From: Bacillota bacterium
GTDB taxonomy: Bacteria > Bacillota > Clostridia > Christensenellales > SZUA-584
Reading direction: 5' to 3'
Length of the DNA: 40,306 nucleotides
Assembly: GCA_023428025.1 (NCBI GenBank)
Contig: JAEYZN010000041.1
Coordinates: forward strand, 1 to 40,306
The notes beneath the pieces are model-generated. The model was not told where the DNA came from. It saw only the letters and a program-made list of their open reading frames with translations, and did not search any database. Made by a program: the position numbers and the translations under genes. Below, piece by piece: positions 1 to 7,810 of the stretch (positions are counted from its first letter, which is position 1; every line of letters starts with the position of its first letter).

Positions 1-108
1 TACCTTTGCGCCTGTACGCTTGGCGGTATCCACGATTTTGCTGGCCGACTGGTCGATCAGGTTGTAATCGTACGCCTTCAATTTGATCCGAATCTTTTGG
101 CTTGCCAT
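1..108 (-). CDS. rpsJ: 30S ribosomal protein S10 (5' part only)
   Basis: The window edge cuts this gene; only the first 36 codons are present. The reverse strand reads MASQKIRIKLKAYDYN and continues DQSASKIVDTAKRTGAKV, the conserved N-terminus of ribosomal protein S10, a 30S-head protein. The ATG at 108 follows a strong GGAGG (116-120). In Firmicutes rpsJ normally opens the S10-spc ribosomal operon, so the operon probably continues leftwards out of the window. Confidence 0.93.
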   Translation of the reverse strand, partial: MASQKIRIKLKAYDYNLIDQSASKIVDTAKRTGAKV

Positions 109-350
109 ATTTTACCCTCCTTACGCTTGCGCCCCATATACACTCAGCCGTGTGTATCATATTCGTTTCCCGCGGCACAACTTTCCGGAACCCGCGGCGA
201 AGCATGGCTTCGTTGGGGCTGGCTTTGTGCCGCTCATGGAGCGTTGTCCGATCGAGCGGACGTTTCTCCTGCGAAAGTTACCCGGAAAGCGATTTTCTCC
301 GGCAACCTCCCGCATGAAAATGTCAATAATCAGCGCCTAAAATGCGCAGC
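109..350 (-). promoter_or_regulatory. Long structured 5' leader of rpsJ
   Basis: About 240 nt separate the likely transcription start (near 350) from the rpsJ ATG, with no supportable gene between. Several inverted repeats are visible: a 9-bp arm pair GCGGCACAA at 172-180 with TTGTGCCGC at 225-233, enclosing CGAAGC-ATG-GCTTCG at 198-212; GTCCG/CGGAC at 246-261; CCGGA/TCCGG at 282-302. A leader of this length and folding suggests autogenous control by a ribosomal protein, as known for S10 operons in other bacteria. I cannot assign it to a known leader family. Confidence 0.5.
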
Positions 351-356
351 GTGAGA

Positions 357-385
357 ATTATATAATAACTATTCCTCAAAAGCAA
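357..385 (-). promoter_or_regulatory. Sigma-A-type promoter of rpsJ
   Basis: Reverse strand: -35 TTGCTT (380-385), 17-nt spacer, -10 TATAAT (357-362). The perfect -10 and ideal spacing suit a strongly expressed ribosomal operon. The remaining stretch 386-461 up to the end of the transporter gene is AT-rich and holds nothing else I recognise. Confidence 0.7.
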
Positions 386-461
386 GAGTTTTTTTAACTT
401 TTTTCCTCTGTTTTTCAACAGTTCCCGCCTTTGGACAAAATGACCCAAAAGTCGACCCGGC

Positions 462-2360
462 TTAAGCTTGTGCCACAGGTGACGCAGGGTGGGCGTATTT
501 CGCACTATATATATACGGTACGATGACCGTGGCCACATTCTTGTGCTTGCGCAGCTTCTTTTCTATAAAATAGGTCGTCTGGTTGTGCAGCGCGTTGTCG
601 AACCAGCGTTCCTGGACAAAGCGCACCAGCACCACGGATATGGTATCGCCAGGCGCCAGATTCGCTTCCTGTCCGCTGATATAATTCTCAAGCGGCTCCA
701 GTATATCGCGGTAAGGCGCTTTGATAATTTTGAGCGGCACGTCAACGCCCGTCCTTTCCCACTGCTCTTTCAGCCGTTCGCTCTGCTTGTCATCCGCCGA
801 TATATGAAGAGCGACCACGTTGGAGGTCATCAGGTTTGCGTAGTTCAGCGACTTTAAAACCGACCGGCTCATTGAACTGGCGAGCACAATGCACAGGTTT
901 TTGTCATTACTGACGCTCCTGTGGTAATGCTCCATGAAATCGTCCGCTTTAAGCTGTTCCCTGATGAACGAGTAGTGTTTATGGACGCGGTACATCAACA
1001 GGCATATGATCGGAATCACAACAGCCAGTATCCATGACCCCTGCGTAAATTTCGTAAGAAAGACGATCACCGTGCCAGCCGCCGTCATCAGCGTGCCAAT
1101 GCCGTTGATCAGCATTTTATGCTTCCATCCCTCGCCTTTGTTTCTGAACCATTTGGTCACCATGCCCGCCTGCGACAACGTAAAGGACATAAAAACGCCC
1201 ACCGCGTAAAGCGGTATCAGATGATGCGTATCGGCTTTGAATATCACAAGCAGCAGTCCCGCGGCCACCAGAATGAATATAATGCCGTTTGAAAAGCTTA
1301 AGCGTGTGCCTCTGTGCATAAATTGCCGGGGCATGTAGCCGTCTTTAGATAATATCGCCAGCAGCGTCGGCAAACCGTTATAGGCTGTGTTGGCCGCCAG
1401 CAGCAATATAAAGGAGGTCGCAAACTGGAGTATATAGAACAGCACCCCGCCGCCGAAAACAGCTTTGCCCACTTGCGATATCACCGTGCTGTCCTCCATC
1501 GGGATAATCTGCAGCTGGGTAACCAGCAGCGTCGAACCGCCAAATATAAATATGATGACGCCGACCAGTATGTACAACACGTGCTTGGCGTTCCTTTGGG
1601 TCGGTTTACGGAACGACGGCACGGCGTTGCTGACAACCTCTACGCCGGTGAGGGCGGAGCAGCCGGATGAAAATGCGCGCAGCAGCAGAAACAACGTGAC
1701 ACCCTTCAGTCCTTCGCTGGCGGATACCGCGATGTCAGCGCTGTATTGAACAGGCGACAGCGTGCCTAAAGCCAAGCGGACAAAGCCAACCACGATCAAT
1801 ATGCCCATCACCAATATGAACCCGTATGTCGGGATCCCGAATACCTTGGAGGATTCGCGGATCCCGCGAAGGTTCATCAATGTGATCAGGCATAAAAAGA
1901 ACAGCGCGATCGGGATACGGTACTGAGACAACTCCGGAAACGCCGCGAGAAACGCCGCCGTCGCCGCCGAAAGGCTCACCGCCACGGTCAGCACATACCC
2001 CACGATCAGCGCGGATGCCGCCACCAAAGCCGCAGGCCTGCCGATGTTTTCGAGCGATACCACATAGGCGCCGCCGCCGTTCGGGTAGCTGTCGATGATC
2101 TGCGAATACGATACCGCCAGCACCACAAACAGCAAAATGATAGGAAATGCGATAAAATCCAAATAGTGAACGGCGGCAAACCCGATCACGGGAACCAGAA
2201 CCAGCAGCATCTCTTCAATGGCATAAGCCACGGAAGAAACCGCATCGCTCGCCATGATCGGCACGCCCCAGATCCGATTCAGCTTCTCGCCTTCAAGATC
2301 GCTGCTTTGCAGCGCTTTTCCCAAAAAAATATTTTTCAGTATTTTTCTTTTGCTGGCCAT
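462..2360 (-). CDS. kimA: KimA-type potassium uptake permease (APC superfamily)
   Basis: A 632-residue integral membrane protein with about 12 hydrophobic helices over residues 30-460 and a soluble C-terminal domain of about 170 residues. The N-terminal region (GVPIMASDAVSSVAYAIEE) and the segment SYSQIIDSYPNGGGAYVVS match the KimA/YdaO family, proton-coupled potassium importers in the cytoplasmic membrane. In Bacillus this family is switched off by c-di-AMP. The diadenylate cyclase gene lies in the same window at 16.1-16.9 kb. The start at 2360 has no Shine-Dalgarno sequence and lies only 11 nt after a perfect TATAAT. No c-di-AMP (ydaO) riboswitch is visible upstream. A general amino-acid permease is the alternative, but the length and C-terminal domain favour KimA. 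Confidence 0.8.
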   Translation of the reverse strand: MASKRKILKNIFLGKALQSSDLEGEKLNRIWGVPIMASDAVSSVAYAIEEMLLVLVPVIGFAAVHYLDFIAFPIILLFVVLAVSYSQIIDSYPNGGGAYVVSLENIGRPAALVAASALIVGYVLTVAVSLSAATAAFLAAFPELSQYRIPIALFFLCLITLMNLRGIRESSKVFGIPTYGFILVMGILIVVGFVRLALGTLSPVQYSADIAVSASEGLKGVTLFLLLRAFSSGCSALTGVEVVSNAVPSFRKPTQRNAKHVLYILVGVIIFIFGGSTLLVTQLQIIPMEDSTVISQVGKAVFGGGVLFYILQFATSFILLLAANTAYNGLPTLLAILSKDGYMPRQFMHRGTRLSFSNGIIFILVAAGLLLVIFKADTHHLIPLYAVGVFMSFTLSQAGMVTKWFRNKGEGWKHKMLINGIGTLMTAAGTVIVFLTKFTQGSWILAVVIPIICLLMYRVHKHYSFIREQLKADDFMEHYHRSVSNDKNLCIVLASSMSRSVLKSLNYANLMTSNVVALHISADDKQSERLKEQWERTGVDVPLKIIKAPYRDILEPLENYISGQEANLAPGDTISVVLVRFVQERWFDNALHNQTTYFIEKKLRKHKNVATVIVPYIYSAKYAHPASPVAQA

Positions 2361-2371
2361 GGCTCAATCTC

Positions 2372-2399
2372 ATTATATTAAATTTCTTTACACTTCAAA
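2372..2399 (-). promoter_or_regulatory. Promoter of the KimA-type gene, nearly leaderless
   Basis: Reverse strand: -10 TATAAT at 2372-2377 with a weak -35 (TTTGAA 2394-2399, 16-nt spacer). Only 11 nt lie between the -10 and the ATG, so the 5' untranslated region would be about 4-5 nt. Confidence 0.5.
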
Positions 2400-2537
2400 T
2401 CTGCGTATACTGGCGAATAATATACTCATTTATGGCTGATGTCAAGGGCTTTACAAGGGCTTTGCCTGATAAATAAACCGGCCTTTGGCAGGCTTTGTCC
2501 AATAGTCTCCCACTCCGTCTTCCTTATTCATTATACT

Positions 2538-2567
2538 TTGGCATATCCCATGAATTTATGCTATACT
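2538..2567 (+). promoter_or_regulatory. Sigma-A-type promoter of the nfeD-floA operon
   Basis: -35 TTGGCA (2538-2543), 18-nt spacer, -10 TATACT (2562-2567), about 48 nt before the nfeD start codon. It sits in the intergenic gap between the divergent KimA-type gene and nfeD. Confidence 0.6.
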
Positions 2568-2614
2568 GTATATCATCAGCTGATATCAATCATACAAAAA
2601 GGAGAGCGCTTTCC

Positions 2615-3118
2615 ATGGAGCTGTTTGAAACGATCAACATCGTATCCGTCGTGCTTTTTGCGGTCGGCATGGTGCTGCTGCTCATCGAGCTTTTCATTCC
2701 GGGTTTCGGCATTTTCGGCGGGCTTGGGCTGGTGGCGCTCGTGCTGTGCATCGTATTCCAGGCCAAATCGCTCCTCGAAGCGCTGATTATGCTGCTGGCC
2801 ATCAGCGCCATCGTCGTCGCGCTGTCGCTCATCGCCGCGCGTAGCTTCAAACGCGGCTGGCTGTACCGCTCTTCTTTGGTGCTCAAGGACGAGGCTCAAA
2901 AGGAAGACGGCTACGTCTCCAATGACGACTATTCCTCCCTGGTAGGCAAAACAGGCCGCAGCATCACGCCGCTGCGCCCCGCAGGCATCGCCGAGTTCGG
3001 CGGCCAGAAGGCGGACGTCGTTACCGAAGGCGCGTTCATCGCCGCCCATGAACGCGTCACGGTCTCGCGCGTTGTCGGCAGCCGCATCATCGTCCGGCAG
3101 CTGGAGGACGAACAGTAG
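2615..3118 (+). CDS. NfeD family membrane protein
   Basis: A 167-residue protein. The ATG at 2615 is chosen because GGAG lies just upstream (2601-2604) and the protein then begins MELFETINIVSVVLFAVGMV, a membrane helix. The N-terminal ~80 residues contain about three membrane helices, including the NfeD-type segment LFIPGFGIFGGLG. The C-terminal part (GKTGRSITPLRPAGIAEFGG) is the NfeD OB-fold domain. NfeD proteins partner with flotillins in membrane microdomains. The floA gene follows 69 nt downstream, the conserved arrangement in Firmicutes. Confidence 0.87.
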   Translation: MELFETINIVSVVLFAVGMVLLLIELFIPGFGIFGGLGLVALVLCIVFQAKSLLEALIMLLAISAIVVALSLIAARSFKRGWLYRSSLVLKDEAQKEDGYVSNDDYSSLVGKTGRSITPLRPAGIAEFGGQKADVVTEGAFIAAHERVTVSRVVGSRIIVRQLEDEQ

Positions 3119-3187
3119 GCTCCACAGGTCTTCATGCGTACACCGCGTACGCTGGATATAATTAAATGTACAAAGGAGAATGAACTC

Positions 3188-4183
3188 ATGGGCATGGACA
3201 TTTGGCTGCTTGTCGTCATCATCGTCGCGGCTTTTATACTCATCGTGCTTTTCTTCAGCTTTGTGCCGGTCCGTCTGTGGATCGCGACGCGGGCCTCAGG
3301 CGTCAAGCTCAAGATCATATCGCTCATCGGCATGCGCCTGCGTAAAATACCGCCGTCGCGCATCGCCAACCCGCTCATCAAAGCCATCAAGGCGGGCATC
3401 GAGATGACCACCAACATGCTGGAGCAGCACTACCTCGCGGGCGGCAATGTGGACCGCGTTGTCGACGCGCTGATCGCCGCGCAAAAGGCGGACATCCCGC
3501 TCAACTTCAAACGCGCCACCGCGATAGACCTCGCCGGGCGCGACGTGCTGACCGCGGTCAAGATGAGCGTCAACCCCAAGGTCATCGAGACGCCTGTGGT
3601 CGCGGCCATCGCCAAGGACGGCATCGAGCTCAAGGCCAAAGCCCGTGTCACGGTGCGCACCAACATAGACCGTCTTGTGGGCGGCGCCGGTGAAGAAACC
3701 GTCATCGCCCGTGTCGGCGAAGGCATCGTCACCACCGTCGGCTCCGCACAGACGCACAAGGAGGTTCTGGAAAATCCCGACCTGATCTCCAAGACGGTGC
3801 TCGCCAAAGGTCTGGACGCCGGTACGGCTTTCGAGATACTCTCCATCGACATCGCGGACGTGGACGTCGGCCGCAACATCGGCGCACAGCTGCAGATCGA
3901 TCAGGCTCAGGCGGATAAGAAGATCGCCCAGGCCAAGGCCGAAGAGCGCCGCGCCATGGCCGTCGCTCAGGAGCAGGAGATGCTCGCCACCGTCCAGCAA
4001 ATGCGCGCCAAGGTGGTTGAGGCCGAAGCCGAGATACCTCTCGCCATGGCCGAAGCCTTCCGCGAGGGCCACTTAGGCGTGATGGACTATTATAATATGA
4101 AGAATGTGGTTGCGGACACGAATATGCGCGATTCCATTTCTCAGGCTGCCGGTCCTAAAGCCAACAAGGATAATCAGGACTGA
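3188..4183 (+). CDS. floA: Flotillin-like protein FloA
   Basis: A 331-residue protein, the usual FloA length. The ATG at 3188 is chosen because GGAG at 3175-3178 is 9 nt away; an upstream ATG at 3134 lacks such a site. One membrane helix (about residues 5-27) is followed by an SPFH/band-7-like domain (around LIKAIKAGIEMTTNMLEQHY through ANIGAQLQID-type segments). An Ala/Glu/Gln-rich helix follows (QAQADKKIAQAKAEERRAMA), probably the oligomerising coiled coil. FloA scaffolds functional membrane microdomains and affects fluidity, secretion and signalling. It sits between nfeD and a small membrane protein with 5 nt to the next gene, so the three are one operon. Confidence 0.93.
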   Translation: MGMDIWLLVVIIVAAFILIVLFFSFVPVRLWIATRASGVKLKIISLIGMRLRKIPPSRIANPLIKAIKAGIEMTTNMLEQHYLAGGNVDRVVDALIAAQKADIPLNFKRATAIDLAGRDVLTAVKMSVNPKVIETPVVAAIAKDGIELKAKARVTVRTNIDRLVGGAGEETVIARVGEGIVTTVGSAQTHKEVLENPDLISKTVLAKGLDAGTAFEILSIDIADVDVGRNIGAQLQIDQAQADKKIAQAKAEERRAMAVAQEQEMLATVQQMRAKVVEAEAEIPLAMAEAFREGHLGVMDYYNMKNVVADTNMRDSISQAAGPKANKDNQD

Positions 4184-4188
4184 CCGCC

Positions 4189-4743
4189 ATGGAATTTGTA
4201 CTGATCGTGATCATCGTTGTGATCGTCTCCGTCATATCCGCGGCGGTGAAAAAGAAGCCCCAGTCTTCCGGCAACGCAGATGCGCCCGTACGCCCCACGA
4301 TGACGGACATCCAAAGGGCTTTTATGATGGCGGCCGACGAACAGCCGGACGCTGCGCCCCGGCCTGCTCAGCAGGCTCCGCCCGCCGCGCCTTACGCGCC
4401 GTCTCAGCCCTATCCGTCTGCCGTACCCTATGCTCAGCGGCAACCGTCTGCCGCGTTTGCCGCGCCCTCCGTGGCCGCGTCGTACGCGGGCTTAACGGAC
4501 AGTGCTGCCGTCAGGCCCATGGCAGCGGAATCGGTCAGTCCATATGCTGGCGTGCAGGTCAGCACCTACTTCATGGACGATGAAAATCAGCCGCAGCCCG
4601 GGCCCAAGCCGATCCATCCCCGCAGCAAGACCCATGCGGCGGCGCATATCCCGCTGTTTGAAGACCAGCAAGACGTTGTCAAAGCCATCATCTACGCGGA
4701 GATACTTCCCAGAAGAAGCGGCGCTCAAACGCGATTCCGTTAA
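4189..4743 (+). CDS. Proline/alanine-rich single-pass membrane protein, unknown function
   Basis: A 184-residue protein starting 5 nt after floA, so almost certainly co-transcribed and probably coupled. Residues 2-20 (EFVLIVIIVVIVSVISAA) form one membrane helix, followed by a basic KKK stop-transfer. A central region rich in Pro, Ala, Gln and Tyr (about residues 42-110) looks disordered, and a more ordered tail follows (HIPLFEDQQDVVKAIIYAEI). The Shine-Dalgarno sequence is weak, which fits translational coupling. Bacillus also has a small third gene after floA, but I see no clear similarity. A role in FloA microdomains is inferred from position only. Confidence 0.75.
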   Translation: MEFVLIVIIVVIVSVISAAVKKKPQSSGNADAPVRPTMTDIQRAFMMAADEQPDAAPRPAQQAPPAAPYAPSQPYPSAVPYAQRQPSAAFAAPSVAASYAGLTDSAAVRPMAAESVSPYAGVQVSTYFMDDENQPQPGPKPIHPRSKTHAAAHIPLFEDQQDVVKAIIYAEILPRRSGAQTRFR

Positions 4744-4745
4744 AC

Positions 4746-4786
4746 AAACGGGCTGTCCGGTTTATGCCGGACAGCCCGTTTTGTTC
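4746..4786. terminator. Bidirectional intrinsic terminator
   Basis: A perfect 15-bp stem (AAACGGGCTGTCCGG at 4746-4760 pairing with 4767-4781) with a 6-nt loop is followed by a T-rich tract. It lies between the convergent floA operon and the clostripain-like gene and can serve both strands. Confidence 0.85.
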
Positions 4787-4811
4787 TTTGTCAAATCTTA
4801 AACCGTTATGA

Positions 4812-6794
4812 TTACAGCGAGAAGTCTATCGTTTCGGAGTAATGGTAATTACCGTACACGTCGATGAAGACGAAGCCGTATTGATAATCGTTCTCTTCAG
4901 GCAGCCACACCAGATCCAAATACAGCCCGTCGGCGCCGATTACGATGTCGTCTCCAATGTAATAGTCGTCATATCCGTCCTCGGTGTACAGCGGCCAATA
5001 GATGGGCGTCACCACATCGCCCGGCTGCAAATCGATCGCGAGTTTGGAGCTGGGCGCGGCATATGCGTCGCTGCTGTAGAATATGCCGGTATACATGTAA
5101 TAGCCGTTCTCCTCCTTTGAGGAATCCCATATCCATGCGCCTTTCACCACAGCCTGCGCGCCGTTATACAGCACCGGTATATCATAGATGATATAATCGT
5201 CCGTCTCTTCCATCACATACACCGCCACCGGCTGGCCGTTCAGCCCTGTCCACTCCCCCTCAAAGTCGTCGTGAACGGTGTTATCCTCATAGTTGATGGT
5301 GATGTCGCTGTCATACCCCATGTCGATCAGGGCGCCGTCGTCAAGATACCAGCCGAGCGTGCAGTACGCATAACACATATACTCCATCTGCTCATCCGTC
5401 AGCTGCACATAATACGAGCCCGTTTCACTGTAGTCATCCTGGGGCACATACTGCAGCGTATCCTGATAGTCGGGCACCTCGCTTGTCACCTGGGTGTCCG
5501 TCAGCAGGGACGCAAAATCGTTGATAAATACCTTATACTCAGGGCAGAACTCTATCTCTTTGTAAATGCTCAGGCTGTCGCTGAAATACTCCTTGGCGGC
5601 AAACGGAAAATAGATGGACAGGCCGTAAGAGTAGATACGCTGGGACCCGCTCACTTCGTAAGCCACCAGGTCCTCAATCGCCTCCATCAGCTCATCCGAA
5701 TACGCCTGGCCGGCTCCCTCCTGCTGGTCCACAAAGTCGTAGAGGTCGATCAAGTCAAACGATGTTTCACCGGGCGCTTCGCCATACTTTTCCGCCTTCA
5801 ATCGCGTTTCGGACAAAGCGCTCATTGCTCCCGGCTGTATGATCGTGCCGCAAAGCCCCTGCGCATAAACGCCCAGCGCCTCTTCCAGCGCGGGCATCCT
5901 GGACAGGTCCAGCACCGAGCAGGTGATGAGTCCTTCCGTCGACGTGTTCATATATTTCCCGTAAAACGTATCCGTTACAACAGTGCCCAGCGCCAGCCCG
6001 TCCATGCCGGGCGTGGCCGCCAGCGCGCCGAACAGCTTCTCATATTCCCAGCCGCCGCCCGGCTCCACCTCTTCGGACGCCACCATATACCGCGCGTACG
6101 GCGCCATCACGCTGGCCGTCTCGGCGCTGGCCATCAGGCACGCGTCAAACCCCACCAGATCATATGGCTGACCGTCGTTTGCGGCCGCCATCGCGTCCTC
6201 CAGCTCAAAGAGCATTAAACTGTCGTAATCAAACAGTTCATCCGCGCCAAAACCCCATATGCTGCCGCCGCCGTGGTTCCAGAAGAGCAGCGCCTTTTTA
6301 TCTGCCGGATAGCTGGTCTGCGAATAGCTCAAGAACTCGGCCAGCGTATCGCTCGCGCCAATGCTTTTCGGGTCCAGCGTCTCCAGTAGCGTCAGCTCGC
6401 CGTCCTTTGCCAGCCATATCTGGTTGGCGTCCGGGCTGATCAGGTCGTTCTGCCATGCCTTGGTGCCGCCGGTGTAAATAAGCACGTTGATGCTGTCAGG
6501 CAGGTCCACGGAAAGCAGACTCTGCAGGTTGGCCGTGGCCTCGCCGCCCTCGCTTTCCAGGTCAGAGCCGTTCATATAGATCGATATCGTCCAGTTCTCC
6601 GATCCGGAATTGACCGGGACGCCGAGAACAGAGGCCGGCCCATCCGTTGAATAGCCATCCCGCGGCTCACCCCATCGCGCATCGCCGTTCGTGTAAAAGT
6701 CGTCCATTCTCACCACATTCGCGCATCCGGCTATACTTATAACCATCGCCAGCCCAAGCAGCAAGGCAGTCAACTTTTTTACATTTTTGCTCAT
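4812..6794 (-). CDS. Clostripain-family (C11) cysteine peptidase, lipoprotein
   Basis: A 660-residue protein. The N-terminus is a lipoprotein signal peptide ending in the lipobox ISIAGC (Cys24), so the protein is probably anchored outside the membrane. The C11 catalytic dyad is visible: His174 in LLFWNHGGG and Cys219 in VGFDACLMAS. The peptidase domain spans about residues 60-430. The C-terminal 200 residues are rich in Asp and Tyr and look beta-rich and acidic. Clostripain-type enzymes cleave after Arg or Lys and are typical of Clostridia and Bacteroidetes. The start has a good TAGGAG site. It is monocistronic between a terminator and the divergent perR gene. Confidence 0.88.
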   Translation of the reverse strand: MSKNVKKLTALLLGLAMVISIAGCANVVRMDDFYTNGDARWGEPRDGYSTDGPASVLGVPVNSGSENWTISIYMNGSDLESEGGEATANLQSLLSVDLPDSINVLIYTGGTKAWQNDLISPDANQIWLAKDGELTLLETLDPKSIGASDTLAEFLSYSQTSYPADKKALLFWNHGGGSIWGFGADELFDYDSLMLFELEDAMAAANDGQPYDLVGFDACLMASAETASVMAPYARYMVASEEVEPGGGWEYEKLFGALAATPGMDGLALGTVVTDTFYGKYMNTSTEGLITCSVLDLSRMPALEEALGVYAQGLCGTIIQPGAMSALSETRLKAEKYGEAPGETSFDLIDLYDFVDQQEGAGQAYSDELMEAIEDLVAYEVSGSQRIYSYGLSIYFPFAAKEYFSDSLSIYKEIEFCPEYKVFINDFASLLTDTQVTSEVPDYQDTLQYVPQDDYSETGSYYVQLTDEQMEYMCYAYCTLGWYLDDGALIDMGYDSDITINYEDNTVHDDFEGEWTGLNGQPVAVYVMEETDDYIIYDIPVLYNGAQAVVKGAWIWDSSKEENGYYMYTGIFYSSDAYAAPSSKLAIDLQPGDVVTPIYWPLYTEDGYDDYYIGDDIVIGADGLYLDLVWLPEENDYQYGFVFIDVYGNYHYSETIDFSL

Positions 6795-6902
6795 AAACGG
6801 CTCCTACTCATGGAATAATTGAACACATTAACGATACCATTAACCATTCAATTTAAACAGGCCTTTTTTAATTATTTATGCAAAATAAACCTAAAATCTG
6901 TG

Positions 6903-6952
6903 TTGACAAATTGAGAAATTGATGGTAACTTATTAATAACAATTATTAATAA
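6903..6952 (+). promoter_or_regulatory. perR promoter with Fur/PerR-type operator
   Basis: A perfect -35 TTGACA is at 6903-6908. Positions 6930-6952 form a 23-nt AT-only inverted repeat apart from one C: two exact 10-nt arms (TTATTAATAA left) around a 3-nt centre. It lies between the -35 and the GTG start, overlapping the expected -10. Position and base composition fit a PerR/Fur box, giving peroxide-responsive autoregulation of the perR-dfx-rbr operon. The exact -10 is ambiguous in this AT-rich sequence. Confidence 0.75.
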
Positions 6953-6965
6953 TGGAGTTGGTACC

Positions 6966-7373
6966 GTGATCAGCACAGAAAAATCAGTCAGGAATACCAA
7001 GCAAAGAAAGCACATGCTCGAGCTTCTGCAGTCGACAAAGTCGCACCCCAATGCGTTCTGGCTGTATGAGAAAATGCGTCCCGCGTTTCCGAACCTCAGT
7101 TTAAGCACTGTTTACAGAAACTTAAGCATCCTGGAATCTCAGGGTATGGTTCAGCGGGTGGCCTGCGGCGGTACATTTGAACGGTATGACGCGGACATGA
7201 GCATCCATTCCCATTTTTACTGCCGGGAGTGCGGGTGCGTACACGACATCGACACGGATGCCGCGGAAAAGAAAGCCCTGCAAAGCGTCGGAGCCACGCC
7301 CCACCAACTGGAAGGCTGCCACATCACGTTCTTTGGCGTGTGTGACAGCTGTATGTCTAAAAATCAACAATAA
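6966..7373 (+). CDS. perR: Peroxide-responsive repressor PerR (Fur family)
   Basis: A 135-residue winged-helix repressor with a GTG start at 6966 preceded by GGAG 8 nt upstream. All ligands known from Bacillus PerR are present at a constant offset of ten residues. The regulatory metal site is His27, Asp75, His81, His83 and Asp94, and the structural zinc site is Cys86, Cys89, Cys126 and Cys129. The Asp at 75 and 94 favours PerR over Fur, Zur or Mur. PerR senses H2O2 by metal-catalysed oxidation of these His residues and then leaves the DNA. It leads an operon with superoxide reductase and rubrerythrin and has a palindromic box over its own promoter. Confidence 0.92.
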   Translation: MISTEKSVRNTKQRKHMLELLQSTKSHPNAFWLYEKMRPAFPNLSLSTVYRNLSILESQGMVQRVACGGTFERYDADMSIHSHFYCRECGCVHDIDTDAAEKKALQSVGATPHQLEGCHITFFGVCDSCMSKNQQ

Positions 7374-7390
7374 AGAAGGAGGATATACAT

Positions 7391-7771
7391 ATGACGAATT
7401 ACGGCGATTATTACTATTGTGAGATCTGCGGCCATGTTGTGAGCATCCTTTGCCCCGGCAATCCCTCGCTTGTCTGCTGCGGTCAGAAGATGACCCGTCT
7501 GGAAGCGAACACTGTGGATGCCAGCAAGGAAAAACACGTCCCGGTCATCGTGCCCGAGGGTGATTCCACCACCATCAAGGTGGGCAGCGCTCCCCATCCG
7601 ATGACAGAGGAGCATCACATCGCGTTCATTGAGATCGTCCGCAAGGACGGCAGGACCTGCCGGGCACGGTTGAGCGTAGACGGGCCTCCCGAAGCCACAT
7701 TCAATGTCAAGGCTGAAGACATAGCCGCTGTTTACGAATACTGCAACCTGCACAGTCTCTGGAAAGCCTGA
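7391..7771 (+). CDS. dfx: Desulfoferrodoxin (two-iron superoxide reductase)
   Basis: A 126-residue enzyme that reduces superoxide to H2O2 in the cytoplasm of anaerobes. The N-terminal desulforedoxin-type FeCys4 centre is visible as Cys10, Cys13, Cys29 and Cys30. The C-terminal catalytic FeHis4Cys centre is His49 (EKHVP), His69 (APHPM), His75 (EEHHI), Cys118 and His121 (CNLHSLW). Glu47 of the E-K-H motif is present. This is the 2Fe class. It lies 17 nt after perR with an AGGAGG site and is followed by rubrerythrin, which removes the H2O2 it makes. Confidence 0.95.
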   Translation: MTNYGDYYYCEICGHVVSILCPGNPSLVCCGQKMTRLEANTVDASKEKHVPVIVPEGDSTTIKVGSAPHPMTEEHHIAFIEIVRKDGRTCRARLSVDGPPEATFNVKAEDIAAVYEYCNLHSLWKA

Positions 7772-7810
7772 GGCCCTAGGATCAATCATTTTTTGAGGAG
7801 GATGTTTTAC

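Noticed and set aside
83..354. Overlapping small open frames in the rpsJ leader
   Set aside because: No ribosome-binding site or plausible protein; the stretch is better explained as an RNA leader on the minus strand.
2361..2560. c-di-AMP riboswitch before the KimA-type gene
   Set aside because: I looked for the expected long structured leader, but the only good -10 is 11 nt from the ATG.
5271..6218. 315-codon open frame on the plus strand
   Set aside because: Antisense to the clostripain-like peptidase with its His/Cys dyad; no start signal.
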